A stretch of DNA of 64,000 nt, taken from NCBI GenBank assembly GCA_004347695.1, contig SLTK01000003.1, forward strand, positions 1 through 64,000. Reading direction: 5' to 3'. This DNA comes from Chloroflexota bacterium. GTDB lineage: Bacteria; Chloroflexota; Anaerolineae; Anaerolineales; Anaerolineaceae. Below the pieces are notes generated by a model that had not been told where the DNA came from, did not search any database, and was given only the letters and a program-made list of their open reading frames with translations. The translations under genes and the position numbers were made by a program. Positions 6,779 through 15,888 of this stretch are shown here, one piece after another (position 1 is the first letter of the stretch; the number at the start of each line of letters is the position of its first letter).

Positions 6779-7243
6779 TCACTCCACCTTAACGACGGAA
6801 ACCACAAACGAGCCCTGCGGAGCATCCACCTGGACTTTGTCGCCTGCTTTTTTGTTGATCAGGGCTTTGCCTAAAGGCGATTCGTTCGAAATTTTGCCGA
6901 TGGATGGGTTGGCTTCAGCAGCGCCAACAATGGAATAGGTCTCCTCGACTTTGCTGCCTTCCTCGCGGATGACCACCGTTGCGCCTACCTGAACGCTATC
7001 AGCCAGTGGAATTTCTTCGACCACTCGCGCAGTTGCCAGCAGAATTTCCAGTTCTTTAATGCGGCCCTCGACAAAGGCTTGTTCATTTTTGGCGGCTTCA
7101 TATTCGGCGTTTTCGATCAGTTCGCCGCCTTCCATGGCCTCATGCAGCCGCTCAGCAATTTCCTGGCGGCGCTGGGTGCGCAAAGTATCAAGCTCGTCTT
7201 GCAGCTTTTCAAAACCCTCGCGGGTTAAGAACGAAGTTGCCAT
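6779..7243 (-). CDS. greA: Transcription elongation factor GreA
   Basis: 154 residues. The N-terminal part is the antiparallel coiled coil (about 1-75) whose tip carries acidic residues in GGELIENAEYEAAK; the C-terminal FKBP-like domain (about 80-154) binds RNA polymerase. GreA stimulates transcript cleavage in backtracked complexes. Most GreA proteins have Asp in the first acidic tip position (GDLxENAEY); here it is Glu, a conservative change. The start ATG 7243 has AAGGAT upstream. Confidence 0.95.
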   Translation of the reverse strand: MATSFLTREGFEKLQDELDTLRTQRRQEIAERLHEAMEGGELIENAEYEAAKNEQAFVEGRIKELEILLATARVVEEIPLADSVQVGATVVIREEGSKVEETYSIVGAAEANPSIGKISNESPLGKALINKKAGDKVQVDAPQGSFVVSVVKVE

Positions 7244-7389
7244 GTCAATTTAATCCTTCCAAACGATGATCGGTCAGCCCTCGCAGGGCATCCCCCTTAC
7301 CTCATATTACTACCGCTTTTAAACGAAAGAAAACCACTCCAAAAGGAGAGATTCCCTTTTGGCGGATAACCCCGCCGTTGTTGCCCTTG

Positions 7390-7418
7390 AATATAACATA
7401 AATCATATCCCAATGCAA
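7390..7418 (-). promoter_or_regulatory. Likely greA promoter
   Basis: On the minus strand TTGCAT (7418-7413) and TATATT (7395-7390) are separated by 17 bases. The roughly 140-base 5' leader that follows includes CCAAAAGG/CCTTTTGG (7339-7346 with 7355-7362) and GGCGG/CCGCC (7361-7376), which could form competing hairpins. Between this promoter and padR, 7419-7518 is A/T-rich with nothing else recognisable. Confidence 0.55.
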
Positions 7419-7518
7419 GCAAAAAACACCTGCAGTGGCGCAATTGTTGACCAAGAAACGTAATATTGATAAACAAAACATAAATTGATCACTTTTTCAA
7501 AATTATTAAAACTACCCT

Positions 7519-7546
7519 TTGCATAAATATATACTTAGTATATAAT
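7519..7546 (+). promoter_or_regulatory. padR promoter with palindromic operator
   Basis: TTGCAT (7519-7524) and TATAAT (7541-7546) lie 16 bases apart. The palindrome TATATAC-TTA-GTATATA (7528-7544) covers the spacer and part of the -10. PadR regulators usually repress their own promoter by binding an AT-rich palindrome, so this is the likely operator for the padR-ABC operon. Confidence 0.65.
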
Positions 7547-7573
7547 TTAATCCAGTGTTATTTCAGGAATGAT

Positions 7574-8191
7574 ATGTCAGTCCGCAATGCTCTCTTAGGC
7601 TTATTAACCCAACGCCCCTTCTACGGCTACGAATTATTGGCCGCCCTGGATGGACTCACGGGCGGGCATGATAGTTGGGCGATCAACCCGGGCCAAATCT
7701 ATGCCACCCTCGAACGGTTAGAGAAGAGCGGCCTGATCGCAGAGCAACCGGCCAACGGTTCCGCGCCCGAAAAAACCACCTTCACAACGACGGCTGCCGG
7801 GCGTCAGGAGCTGACCGAGTGGCTATCGGCGCCAGTGCAAACTAACCTGCAGCGCGACGAATTTTACATCAAGCTGATGCTGACACTATCCCTTGAAGGG
7901 ACTGACCCATACCGGGTGATCCAGATTCAGCGGGCATCGTTGTACCAGGAACTGCATGCGGTCACCACCCACCGCGACTCGCTGGACCTGCCATCTGGTC
8001 TGGCGCAAAAGCTGCTGTTTGACAAGGCAGTCATGCACCTGGAAGCCGATTTACGCTGGCTGGAAATGATCGAAACCCGGTTGGACGATGTAAAGCGCCA
8101 ACCGGTTCAGCAGGTTGAAATGCGCCCGCGCGGGCGTCCCCCTAAAAACGCCCGCGGAGCAAAATCACCGCCGCAGAAGGACAGACCTTAA
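7574..8191 (+). CDS. PadR-family transcriptional regulator
   Basis: 205 residues. The N-terminal winged helix is typical PadR (MSVRNALLGLLTQRPFYGYEL and GQIYATLERLEKSGLI), followed by a helical dimerisation region to about residue 180. The C-terminus is unusual: MRPRGRPPKNARGAK contains RGRPPK, an AT-hook-like minor-groove motif, in a basic tail. It is the first gene of an apparent operon with an ABC ATPase and FtsX permease, so it probably senses a substrate of that transporter and controls its expression. Downstream spacing is 51 bases. Confidence 0.9.
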   Translation: MSVRNALLGLLTQRPFYGYELLAALDGLTGGHDSWAINPGQIYATLERLEKSGLIAEQPANGSAPEKTTFTTTAAGRQELTEWLSAPVQTNLQRDEFYIKLMLTLSLEGTDPYRVIQIQRASLYQELHAVTTHRDSLDLPSGLAQKLLFDKAVMHLEADLRWLEMIETRLDDVKRQPVQQVEMRPRGRPPKNARGAKSPPQKDRP

Positions 8192-8242
8192 GCATGCATC
8201 CATTCGATTGATTCCCAACAACAAATCATAAAGGTAAATCCC

Positions 8243-8986
8243 ATGTCTGTCATTACTACCGAAAATTTGACCAAAATATACAATTCCGGCACCACTGCCG
8301 TCACGGCCCTCGATCATGTCAGTTTTCAAGTACAACCTGAGGAATTCGTCGCGGTGATGGGCCCCAGCGGTTGTGGAAAATCGACTCTGTTGCATCTCAT
8401 CGGCGGGTTGGACCACCCCAGCAATGGCCGGGTGATGATCAACGACGAGTCACTGGCCGACCTTGATGACGACTCATTGACCAAACTGCGCCGCCGCCAG
8501 ATCGGTTTTGTATTCCAGTTCTTCAACCTGATCCCGGTGTTGTCCGCAGTTGAAAATGCGGCCCTGCCTTTGATGCTGGACGGGATGAAGCAAATTGAAG
8601 CCCGTGACCGGGCGATCGAGTGGCTCAGCCGCTTCGACCTGGCAGATCGCCTGCAGAACCGCCCTGATCAACTTTCTGGCGGCCAGCAGCAGCGCGTCGC
8701 CATTGCCCGCGCTCTGGTCGCCGAACCGGCGCTGATCCTGGCAGACGAGCCGACCGGCAATCTGGACACCCGCGCCTCCGACGAAATCGCCGGGCTGCTA
8801 CGCCAGGTTGCCAAGGATTGGGGACGAACGGTTGTCATGGTCACCCATGACCCGCGCATCGCCGCCTACGCCGACCGGATACTTTTCCTGAAGGACGGCC
8901 GGATCGTTGATGATACCCTGTTGGAGGCTAAAAACGGCAGCAGCTACGAAGCTGTGACAGCGAAGCTCAAAGAAATTGGAGATTGA
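8243..8986 (+). CDS. ABC transporter ATP-binding protein (MacB/LolD type)
   Basis: 247 residues with Walker [11 protein letters not shown]-loop FQFFN, signature [15 protein letters not shown], Walker [13 protein letters not shown] and H-loop MVTHDP. This arrangement, including DEPTGNLD, is that of the LolD/MacB/FtsE group, whose members power extracytoplasmic mechanotransmission rather than classical import. It pairs with the FtsX-type permease that begins 10 bases after it. With PadR upstream, a drug or peptide efflux role is plausible; the substrate is unknown. Confidence 0.93.
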   Translation: MSVITTENLTKIYNSGTTAVTALDHVSFQVQPEEFVAVMGPSGCGKSTLLHLIGGLDHPSNGRVMINDESLADLDDDSLTKLRRRQIGFVFQFFNLIPVLSAVENAALPLMLDGMKQIEARDRAIEWLSRFDLADRLQNRPDQLSGGQQQRVAIARALVAEPALILADEPTGNLDTRASDEIAGLLRQVAKDWGRTVVMVTHDPRIAAYADRILFLKDGRIVDDTLLEAKNGSSYEAVTAKLKEIGD

Positions 8987-8996
8987 GAGGAAAACC

Positions 8997-11552
8997 ATGA
9001 ACTTCCAACTCACTCTCGCCTTGCGTTATTTGAACGGGCGCAAATTGCGCGCGCTGCTCACCACCCTGGCTATTGTTTTCGGGGTACTGGTCGTTTTTGG
9101 TATGAACACCATCATCCCCGCCATGATGCGCTCCTTCCAGGCTAATGTTCTGGCGGCCTCTGGTCAGGTTGATGCCTCGATATCCCTCAAAACCGGGGAT
9201 GTCTTCCCGGTTGCTGAACTTGCCAGAGTTGCGGCTGTCCCGGGCGTCCGCGCATCAACCGGGCTGCTGGATCGCACGGTAAACCTGCAACCCGATTATT
9301 TCGACCACGATGCCGCCGTGCCGGACAGCATTTCAGCGCTTTCCCTGGTTGGAATTAATCCTGATGAAGCCCACAGCGTGCACAGCTACAACATGGTCTC
9401 CGGCCGTTTTTTAGATAGCGCCGATACCAACGCCGCCGTCATCAGCCAAAGCCTGGCGGATAGTATCGGACTTAGCTTAGGGTCGACCCTTGCCCTGCCC
9501 ACAGCAATCGGCGAACAATCGCTGGAAATTGTTGGGATCCTGCCCGCGCGGGCCGTGCCCGGCAATGAGGAAGTTTTCGTGACCCTGAGTCAGGCCCAGA
9601 GCATGTTCAGTATGCCGGAAAAAATCAATACAATTGATGTCAACTTTGACTCCCTGGACAACGCCCGGCGCTCGGAAATTCAATCCTCCATTCAGACCGC
9701 GCTTGGCAATGAGTACCAGATCGGCGCGCTGGCCTCCAACTCAGAACTTTTGACCAATCTCCAATTGGGACAGACGATTTTCAACGTGTTGGGCGTAATG
9801 GGTCTGCTTATGGGTGGTTTTATCATTTTCAATACGTTCCGCACCGTGGTAGCCGAACGCCGGCGCGATATCGGTATGCTGCGCGCTCTGGGCGCCAGCC
9901 GCAAATCGATCTTCTACATCATTCTCATCGAAGGCCTGGTGCAGGGAATCATGGGGACGGCCCTCGGAATGCTGGCCGGCTATGGCTTTAGCGTGCTGGT
10001 GCTTAAACTCATGGGGCCGGCCATGCAAAAATTCCTCAACGTAAAGATCGGCATGCCTGAAGTCTCGCTGGCAATCATTTTGGCCAGCATCGGTCTCGGC
10101 GTTGGCATTACCCTGCTGGCCGGGCTAATTCCAGCGATGAGCGCCAGCCGCGTCACCCCCCTGGAAGCGCTGCGCCCGGCAGTCGGGAAACTCAATTTCC
10201 GTCGTCTGGCTGGCCTGGGATTCTGGACGGGAGCGGCGATGATCGCCCTGGCCGTGGCTACCTTGGTCACCCGAAATGCTGGGCTGATCGGGTTGGGCGG
10301 CATGTTATTTATCATCGGCTTGATCCTGGTTGCACCCACACTGGTCAGCCCGATCGCCGCCCTGTTTGGCGGACTTGCCAGTTTGATTTTTGCCCGCCAG
10401 GGAACCACGCATCTGGCGCAGGGGAACCTTTCGCGGCAGCCTACCCGCGCCGCCGTGACTGCCAGCGCCACTTTGATCGGTTTGGCCATACTGGTCACGG
10501 CTGCATCCATCATCACCAGCGCATCGGTTGGCTTTGAGCGTGTTCTGCGCAAGAGCCTGGGCAGCGACTATATTTTTGTTCCCCCATCGGTTGCCCTCTG
10601 GGGAACCAACGTCGGTTCCAGTCCGGATTTTGCCAGGGAACTGCGTGAGCTGAATGATGTTGCCGTTGCCAGCACGTTGCGCTTTGCTCCGGCGCAAGTC
10701 AACGACCTGCCCATCTCCCTGATGGGCATCGATCCGGATTCGTATGTCCAGGTCAGCGGGCTGACATTTGCCGAAGGGGATGAAGCAACAGCTTATGCGG
10801 CTTTGAAAACGCCCCGTACCATGATCATCAGTCCGGTTCTGGCAACCAGCACTGGCGCAAAGGTGGGCGACGAGGTGAACGTGCTTACCCCCAACGGCGT
10901 AACGCGTTACCGGGTTGTGGCCATCGGCGGCGACTATCTCAATGCCAAAATCGCCACCGGGTATATCTCGCACGCAGACATTACCGCAGATTTCGACCGC
11001 AATGAAGATGTGCTGATCCAGCTCAACCTCACTCCAACGGCAGATCGCGCTTCAGCCGAAAGCGCAATCGAAACTGTAGTTGGCCGCTACCCGCAATACC
11101 GCTTGATTTCGGGGCAGGGCTATATCGATGAAAATATGGAGCTTTTTGACGTGGCTTTTGCCGCCATGTATGCGGTGTTGATCTTCCTGGCTGTGCCGTC
11201 GCTGATTGCCATGCTCAACACGCTGGCGATAGGCGTAATCGAGCGCACCCGTGAAATCGGTATGCTGCGCGCAGTTGGCGCCACTCGTAAACAGGTGCGC
11301 ACGATGATTGTGGCGGAAGCCATCATTCTGGCAGCCATTGGTACTGCCTTTGGCCTGCTGGCTGGTTTATACCTGGGCTATACCACCGTGGAGACGCTGC
11401 ACCTGGCCGGCTACCCGATGGAATATATCTTCCCGGCCAGTGGGGTCGTTGTGACCATCGCCGCTGGTCTGATATTCGGCGTGCTGGCCGCCATCATCCC
11501 TGCCCGCCAGGCGGCCCGGCTGGACGTGGTTCAGGCGCTTCATTACGAATAG
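8997..11552 (+). CDS. FtsX-type ABC permease, double-length
   Basis: 851 residues. It starts MNFQLTLALRYLNGRKLRALLTT, a membrane segment, then an extracytoplasmic MacB-PCD-like region, and a first FtsX domain (about 265-400, with GMLRALGASRKSIFYIIL). A second set of membrane segments and extracytoplasmic domain follows, ending in a second FtsX domain (about 725-851, with GMLRAVGATRKQVRTMIV and IIPARQAARLDVVQALHYE). This two-FtsX layout lets one chain form the whole channel. I chose ATG 8997 (GAGAGG upstream) over an in-frame TTG at 8976. The neighbouring minus-strand gene ends one base away, with no terminator visible. Confidence 0.92.
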   Translation: MNFQLTLALRYLNGRKLRALLTTLAIVFGVLVVFGMNTIIPAMMRSFQANVLAASGQVDASISLKTGDVFPVAELARVAAVPGVRASTGLLDRTVNLQPDYFDHDAAVPDSISALSLVGINPDEAHSVHSYNMVSGRFLDSADTNAAVISQSLADSIGLSLGSTLALPTAIGEQSLEIVGILPARAVPGNEEVFVTLSQAQSMFSMPEKINTIDVNFDSLDNARRSEIQSSIQTALGNEYQIGALASNSELLTNLQLGQTIFNVLGVMGLLMGGFIIFNTFRTVVAERRRDIGMLRALGASRKSIFYIILIEGLVQGIMGTALGMLAGYGFSVLVLKLMGPAMQKFLNVKIGMPEVSLAIILASIGLGVGITLLAGLIPAMSASRVTPLEALRPAVGKLNFRRLAGLGFWTGAAMIALAVATLVTRNAGLIGLGGMLFIIGLILVAPTLVSPIAALFGGLASLIFARQGTTHLAQGNLSRQPTRAAVTASATLIGLAILVTAASIITSASVGFERVLRKSLGSDYIFVPPSVALWGTNVGSSPDFARELRELNDVAVASTLRFAPAQVNDLPISLMGIDPDSYVQVSGLTFAEGDEATAYAALKTPRTMIISPVLATSTGAKVGDEVNVLTPNGVTRYRVVAIGGDYLNAKIATGYISHADITADFDRNEDVLIQLNLTPTADRASAESAIETVVGRYPQYRLISGQGYIDENMELFDVAFAAMYAVLIFLAVPSLIAMLNTLAIGVIERTREIGMLRAVGATRKQVRTMIVAEAIILAAIGTAFGLLAGLYLGYTTVETLHLAGYPMEYIFPASGVVVTIAAGLIFGVLAAIIPARQAARLDVVQALHYE

Positions 11553-11553
11553 G

Positions 11554-12507
11554 CTATTTATGAATGCTGGCGATCAGCCCGCCGTTCGCGCGCAGCAGTT
11601 CATGAGGGTCTGCGCGTACCAGAGCGGTGGGGCTGCCGCCGCCGGTATAAACCAGCGGCTTTTCGAAGGCGCGCTCATCCATTACAAAGAGAGCGTCAAA
11701 GCCAAACGAGGGCGTACCGCCCACCGGATAGCCGGTACGCGCCAGGATCTCCTCGGCGGTCGCCAGGCGCGGGGTGCCGTCCAGGCCAAGCGCTTCGGCC
11801 ACGTTTGTAGGTGAAACACGGTCCTCGCCCTTGACGATCGCCACCACCAGTCGTCCATCCGGGGCGATCAAGCAGATGTTTTTGACAAAATCCTGCGGGG
11901 TGACACCGGCTGCCTGGGCAGCTTCAGCCACCGAATGGGTGGACCGGTCAAAAGTCAGGTGCTCGACCGGCCAGCCGTGCTCCGCAATGGTCATTTTTAG
12001 CCGGGCCTCATAGGGATCGGTCACCGGGAAGACTTGCTCCAGGCGAAACCCGGCTCCCAGCGAAAACATATGTTTCAATGCTTCCAGCGCCGCCTGCGCC
12101 TGTTTATGTACCTCAGTGCTGACCTGTAGCGCTTCGTACTCATCTTCGTCCAGCAGCAGCCAGCGTCCATCGGGGTAAACCAGCAAATCCAGCGCCAGAT
12201 CAATATAAGACAGGGTCCTGTCTGCCAGCACTGCCGGGCGGGTGACGTTGCAATACCAGCCTTTGACCAAACCGCTTTCGCGGTCGTGCATCTCAAAAAT
12301 ATTGAACCAGCGCTGGGTGTAATACGCTTCGATAAAAGGATCGCCCTTTTTTAATAAAATACCCTGGAAGAGCGTATCCTCGCGATTGAAATGCGCCTCG
12401 ATCAGCAGCGCATCGGGTATACGCTGCAACACCTGCCCGGCATAACGCCAGGTTTCCTGCCCATGGATATTTTGTTTGATGATGACAATATCGGAGTTGG
12501 ATTGCAT
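11554..12507 (-). CDS. DUF402 - YbaK/prolyl-tRNA-editing fusion protein
   Basis: 317 residues with two joined domains. Residues 1 to about 155 look like DUF402 (GWYCNVTRPA ... DLALDLLVYPDGRWLLLDEDEYEA), a fold that includes nucleoside di/triphosphatases and RNA-binding proteins. Residues from about 165 look like YbaK/EbsC, the trans-editing deacylase fold (VEHLTFDRSTHSVAEAA, FVKNICLI, GYPVGGTPSFGFD). A role in aminoacyl-tRNA quality control is inferred. The longer frame to 12618 runs through repeat DNA, so ATG 12507 is preferred. No Shine-Dalgarno is visible; TATCAT six bases upstream of ATG could give a leaderless mRNA. Confidence 0.8.
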   Translation of the reverse strand: MQSNSDIVIIKQNIHGQETWRYAGQVLQRIPDALLIEAHFNREDTLFQGILLKKGDPFIEAYYTQRWFNIFEMHDRESGLVKGWYCNVTRPAVLADRTLSYIDLALDLLVYPDGRWLLLDEDEYEALQVSTEVHKQAQAALEALKHMFSLGAGFRLEQVFPVTDPYEARLKMTIAEHGWPVEHLTFDRSTHSVAEAAQAAGVTPQDFVKNICLIAPDGRLVVAIVKGEDRVSPTNVAEALGLDGTPRLATAEEILARTGYPVGGTPSFGFDALFVMDERAFEKPLVYTGGGSPTALVRADPHELLRANGGLIASIHK

Positions 12508-12532
12508 GAGGTAATGATACACCAACGTGCCG

Positions 12533-12619
12533 GGTGCGATGCACCTGACAACTCTCGGGTGCGTTGCTCCTGGGTTAAAAAACCATGCAAATCGAACCAG
12601 GATGAAGGAGCGATGCACC
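12533..12619. repeat. GGTGC-type palindromic repeat
   Basis: GGTGC-GAT-GCACC (12533-12545), then GGTGCGTTGCTCC (12558-12570) facing GGAGCGATGCACC (12607-12619), an imperfect inverted repeat around a 36-base centre. Relatives: 47720-47782 (inverted orientation), 41333-41452, 13065-13077, 56046-56067. No coding capacity. Confidence 0.7.
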
Positions 12620-12638
12620 TGATCTAAGTCAAGTATCT

Positions 12639-12791
12639 GTAGGTTGGGTAACAGGGCAATAACGTGCCGTATTGGGAAAATACCTATGTTGCCCTGTTAC
12701 CCAACATCTGGATAATCCTTAAATGTCGGATCACGGGCTGCTGTAGTAATCATCCAACTGTAAATAATTTCCCGCCTTCGATCCGACCTAC
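12639..12791. repeat. REP pair, first copy
   Basis: GTAG then GTTGGGTAACAGGGCAA pairing with TTGCCCTGTTACCCAAC (a long near-perfect hairpin, about 12643-12704), followed by an inverted REP TGTCGGATCACGGGC ... GATCCGACCTAC ending at 12791. The first hairpin has a different stem sequence from the second, so the two halves belong to different REP subtypes. Confidence 0.82.
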
Positions 12792-12891
12792 GCAGACCGG
12801 GAAAACCGTTGGGTGCGTTGCTCCTGGGCTAAAAAATCTGCAAATCGAACCAGGATGAAGGAGTGATGCACCTGATCTAAGTCAAGTATCT

Positions 12892-13044
12892 GTAGGTTGG
12901 GTAACAGGGCAATAACGTGCCGTATTGGGAAAATACCTATGTTGCCCTGTTACCCAACATCTGGATAATCCTTAAATGTCGGATCACGGGCTGCTGTAGT
13001 AATCATCCAACTGTAAATAATTTCCCGCCTTCGATCCGACCTAC
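12892..13044. repeat. REP pair, second copy
   Basis: Identical by eye to 12639-12791, produced by the tandem duplication of the surrounding 253-bp unit. It lies 45 bases from the 3' end of the thiamine ATPase gene. A further palindrome GGTGCA-T-TGCACC follows at 13065-13077. Confidence 0.85.
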
Positions 13045-13089
13045 GCAGACCGGGGAACCCAGCGGGTGCATTGCACCAAGACCCGATAC

Positions 13090-14133
13090 CTATTTTAAGC
13101 ACACCATCTCATTGGGCTCCAATACCAGCGTGACCTTGCTATGCACTGGCAGCGGATCGGGTAAGTAAAACTGAAATACCGAATGATCGACGCAGCGCAG
13201 CGTGACACGGTAGGATTCTCCGCGAAAGGTCGTGTCTTCCACGATTCCGGTCAGGCTGTTCTCCCCGCCGTTTTCAGACCCCACCCGCGCCGCCGTCGGG
13301 CGAAATAACAGCGACACTTCGCTGCCCACCGGTTCGGTCGGCTCGACCTCTACAGGCCTGAAAACGCCAAGCGCAGTCTTTACCTGCAGCGGATGGCGCT
13401 TGACCACTGTGCCCGGCAGCACGTTGGTCAAGCCCAGGAAGCGCGCGGCCCACACAGAAACCGGGCGGTTGTACACCTGATCCGGGGCGCCATCCTGTTC
13501 GACCCTGCCTTCATTGAGCAGCACCAGCCGGTCGGCGATGGCAAAAGCCTCTTCCTGGTCATGGGTGACATAAATCGCCGGGATTTGCGTCTCGTGCAGC
13601 AACTCGCGCAGGAACTGCCCTAACTGCTCGCGCAGCGCACGGTCGAGCGCGCCGAGCGGTTCATCCAGCATCAATAGCAGTGGACGCGGCGCCAGAGCAC
13701 GCGCCAAAGCCACCCGCTGCTGCTCGCCGCCCGAAAGATCGGTTACACGCCGGTTGGCAAACCCGGCCATGTTGACTCGCTCCAGCGCTTCATTTACGCG
13801 CTGGTTAATCTCGGGAGCCGGCAGGTTTTGCATGCGCAGCCCAAAAGCCACATTCTCAGCCACTTTCCGGTGCGGAAAAAGCGCGTAGTCCTGAAACATC
13901 AAGCCAAAGTGGCGCTGGTGAACTGGCACGCCGGCCAGGTCGGCGCCATCCCATAGCACCTGCCCACTTTCAGCAGCTTCCAACCCGGTGATGATGCGCA
14001 GCAGTGTGCTTTTGCCGCTGCCGGATGGGCCAAGCAAGCAAACTGTTTCGCCGTCCGGCACCTCAAAAGAAACGCCGCGCAGCAGTGGTTTGCCCTCGTA
14101 CATCTTATGAATTTCGCGGACGGATAAGGCCAT
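13090..14133 (-). CDS. Thiamine ABC transporter, ATP-binding protein
   Basis: 347 residues. Walker A GPSGSGKST (33-41), Q-loop FQDYALFPH, signature LSGGEQQRVALARAL, Walker B LLLMLDEPLGALD and H-loop VTHDQEE are all present. A C-terminal extension of about 110 residues (TOBE-like) resembles the FbpC/PotA group and is absent from the short E. coli ThiQ. It is the last gene of the riboswitch-controlled operon, 33 bases after the permease. The thiamine assignment rests on that context; the ATPase alone would also fit iron or polyamine uptake. Confidence 0.85.
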   Translation of the reverse strand: MALSVREIHKMYEGKPLLRGVSFEVPDGETVCLLGPSGSGKSTLLRIITGLEAAESGQVLWDGADLAGVPVHQRHFGLMFQDYALFPHRKVAENVAFGLRMQNLPAPEINQRVNEALERVNMAGFANRRVTDLSGGEQQRVALARALAPRPLLLMLDEPLGALDRALREQLGQFLRELLHETQIPAIYVTHDQEEAFAIADRLVLLNEGRVEQDGAPDQVYNRPVSVWAARFLGLTNVLPGTVVKRHPLQVKTALGVFRPVEVEPTEPVGSEVSLLFRPTAARVGSENGGENSLTGIVEDTTFRGESYRVTLRCVDHSVFQFYLPDPLPVHSKVTLVLEPNEMVCLK

Positions 14134-14166
14134 GCAGTTTCCCTCTCAGATAGGGTCGCTCCTATG

Positions 14167-15888
14167 TTACCAATCTTCGCGCAGGCCGGGCAGGCGCATG
14201 CGTTCGATCAATAAAATGCCCAGGCCGCATACCAGCATCAGCAGGGTGCTCATGGCTAACGCCTGCCCGTAGTTCAAAGCGCCGGGCTGTCCAATAAAAC
14301 GGTAGATGGCTACCGGCAGGGTGGGATATTCCGGCCGTGCCAGAAAGCTGGTGGCGCCGAACTCGCCCAGCGAAATGGTGAAGGCAAAGACAGCGCTCAC
14401 CATTGCCGCCCTGGTAATGATGGGTAAATCGACTTCCCACCAGGTGCGTAATGGCGACGCCCCCAGCACGCCCGCCGCTTGCCGTAAACTGATCGGAATG
14501 GATCGCAGCGCCGGCAGCAGGGTGCGTACCACGAACGGCAGCGCCACCAGCGAATGCGCCAGGGGAATGAGCAGCGGGAAAGACCCCGGGTCGAAGGGCG
14601 GGCGGCTGAAAACGACGATGAAGCCCAGACCAAGGGTCACTGCCGAAGTGCCGAGCGGCAGCATCAACAACGGGTCGAGCACCCGGTTGATGCGCGCGCG
14701 CCGCGCCAACGCGCTGGATGCCAGGAACCCCAGGGTAAGTGAAAATAGCACGGTCGTGCCGGCATACACCAGTGAATTGCGCGCTGCCTCGATGGGCGGC
14801 ACGTAGAAGAGCGACTGGCGGCGATTAACGAATAACTCCCGGTAATAATCGAGCGTCAGACCGGTTTGCACCCCGCCGCGTTCGCCGCGATCCGCTTCCA
14901 GACGCACAACAGACCGAGCGCCCAACGCTGCCAGCGGCAAAACCAAAAGAACCGCCAATAAAATAATGGTTACGCCCACCAGCAGCTTTTCCCGCCAGGT
15001 GCGTATACGCCGCATCCCTTCCCCCTGCAAGCGCGGCGCCAGCGGCACATTCAGGTGCAGCGACGCCCGTGAATAAGCGATGGTAAATCCCAGGGTGCAC
15101 AGCAATTGAACTGCCGAAAGCAAGCCCGCCAGCGGCAGATTGAGCATGTGCAGGGCCTGAATGTAGATCTCCACCTCCAGGGTGGCAAATTGCGGTCCGC
15201 CCAGCAGCAGGATCACGCCAAAACTGGTGAAATCGAACATAAATACCAGCAATCCGGCTGCCAAAATGGCGGGGCGCAGCAGCGGCAAGGTCACTTCGCG
15301 CAGCGTTTTCAGCGGGGTGGCGCCCAGCACGCGGCTGGCCTGCTCCATGCGTGGATCCAACTGGCTCCAGGCGCTGCCTACCACCCGAATGACGATGGTA
15401 GTGTTGTAAAAAACATGGGCAATCAGAATCGCCGGCAGCGAGTTGAGCATTTGCAGCGGCGGCGCCGTCAGGTTGAACAGATTCATCAGCCCAAGGTTGA
15501 TCCAGCCGCGCGGCCCGATCAAAGCGTTGAAAGCGGCTGCCACCACCACCGTTGGCAGGATGAAAGGCAGGGTAGTCAACACCCGCAGCAGCGATTTCCC
15601 CGGGAAGGTATAGCGCCCAAAGATGTAAGCAGCCGGCAACCCCAGCGCCAGCGTAGCCAGCGTGGACAGCGCCGCCTGGTAAAAGGTGAAGCCCAGCGGG
15701 CGTGTGATCCGGTCCAGCAGGTTCGCCTGCGGCGCGGCTGTAACCGCTGCCTCGCCTGCCAGCTTGAATACTGAAATGAGCGGGGCAAAGAAAAACAGCC
15801 CCAGGAAGAGCAGCGGCAGCAGCCAGAGCGCCAAAACACCCCAATTGCCGCGAGATTTTAACGCTGTTCCTGTGGCAGGCTGAATCAA
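14167..15888 (-). CDS. Thiamine ABC transporter, permease
   Basis: 573 residues with about twelve membrane segments in two halves. Each half has an EAA-type loop contacting the ATPase (MEQASRVLGATPLKTLREVTLPLL near 180-205 and LRQAAGVLGASPLRTWWEV near 465-485), the fused BPD_transp_1 x2 layout of ThiP and FbpB. The start appears to be TTG 15888, overlapping the stop of the binding-protein gene by four bases, which implies translational coupling. Confidence 0.88.
   Translation of the reverse strand: MIQPATGTALKSRGNWGVLALWLLPLLFLGLFFFAPLISVFKLAGEAAVTAAPQANLLDRITRPLGFTFYQAALSTLATLALGLPAAYIFGRYTFPGKSLLRVLTTLPFILPTVVVAAAFNALIGPRGWINLGLMNLFNLTAPPLQMLNSLPAILIAHVFYNTTIVIRVVGSAWSQLDPRMEQASRVLGATPLKTLREVTLPLLRPAILAAGLLVFMFDFTSFGVILLLGGPQFATLEVEIYIQALHMLNLPLAGLLSAVQLLCTLGFTIAYSRASLHLNVPLAPRLQGEGMRRIRTWREKLLVGVTIILLAVLLVLPLAALGARSVVRLEADRGERGGVQTGLTLDYYRELFVNRRQSLFYVPPIEAARNSLVYAGTTVLFSLTLGFLASSALARRARINRVLDPLLMLPLGTSAVTLGLGFIVVFSRPPFDPGSFPLLIPLAHSLVALPFVVRTLLPALRSIPISLRQAAGVLGASPLRTWWEVDLPIITRAAMVSAVFAFTISLGEFGATSFLARPEYPTLPVAIYRFIGQPGALNYGQALAMSTLLMLVCGLGILLIERMRLPGLREDW

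Larger units (their letters stand above)
12557..13063. repeat. Tandem duplication of about 253 bp carrying REP pairs
   Basis: The segment 12557-12810 is repeated directly at 12811-13063. From the GTAG at 12639 (second copy 12892) to the CTAC at 12791 (second copy 13044) the two copies are identical by eye; a few differences lie in the flanks. The unit joins one GGTGC-type repeat and one REP pair. This fills the gap between the DUF402 gene and the thiamine operon. Confidence 0.92.

Noticed and set aside
12533..13077. CRISPR array at the tandem repeats
   Set aside because: Only two direct copies of about 253 bp with no spacer structure and no cas genes in the window.
12664..13168. Two nearly identical short open frames (MPYWENTYVALL...)
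   Set aside because: They lie entirely in the tandemly duplicated REP repeats and have no coding features.
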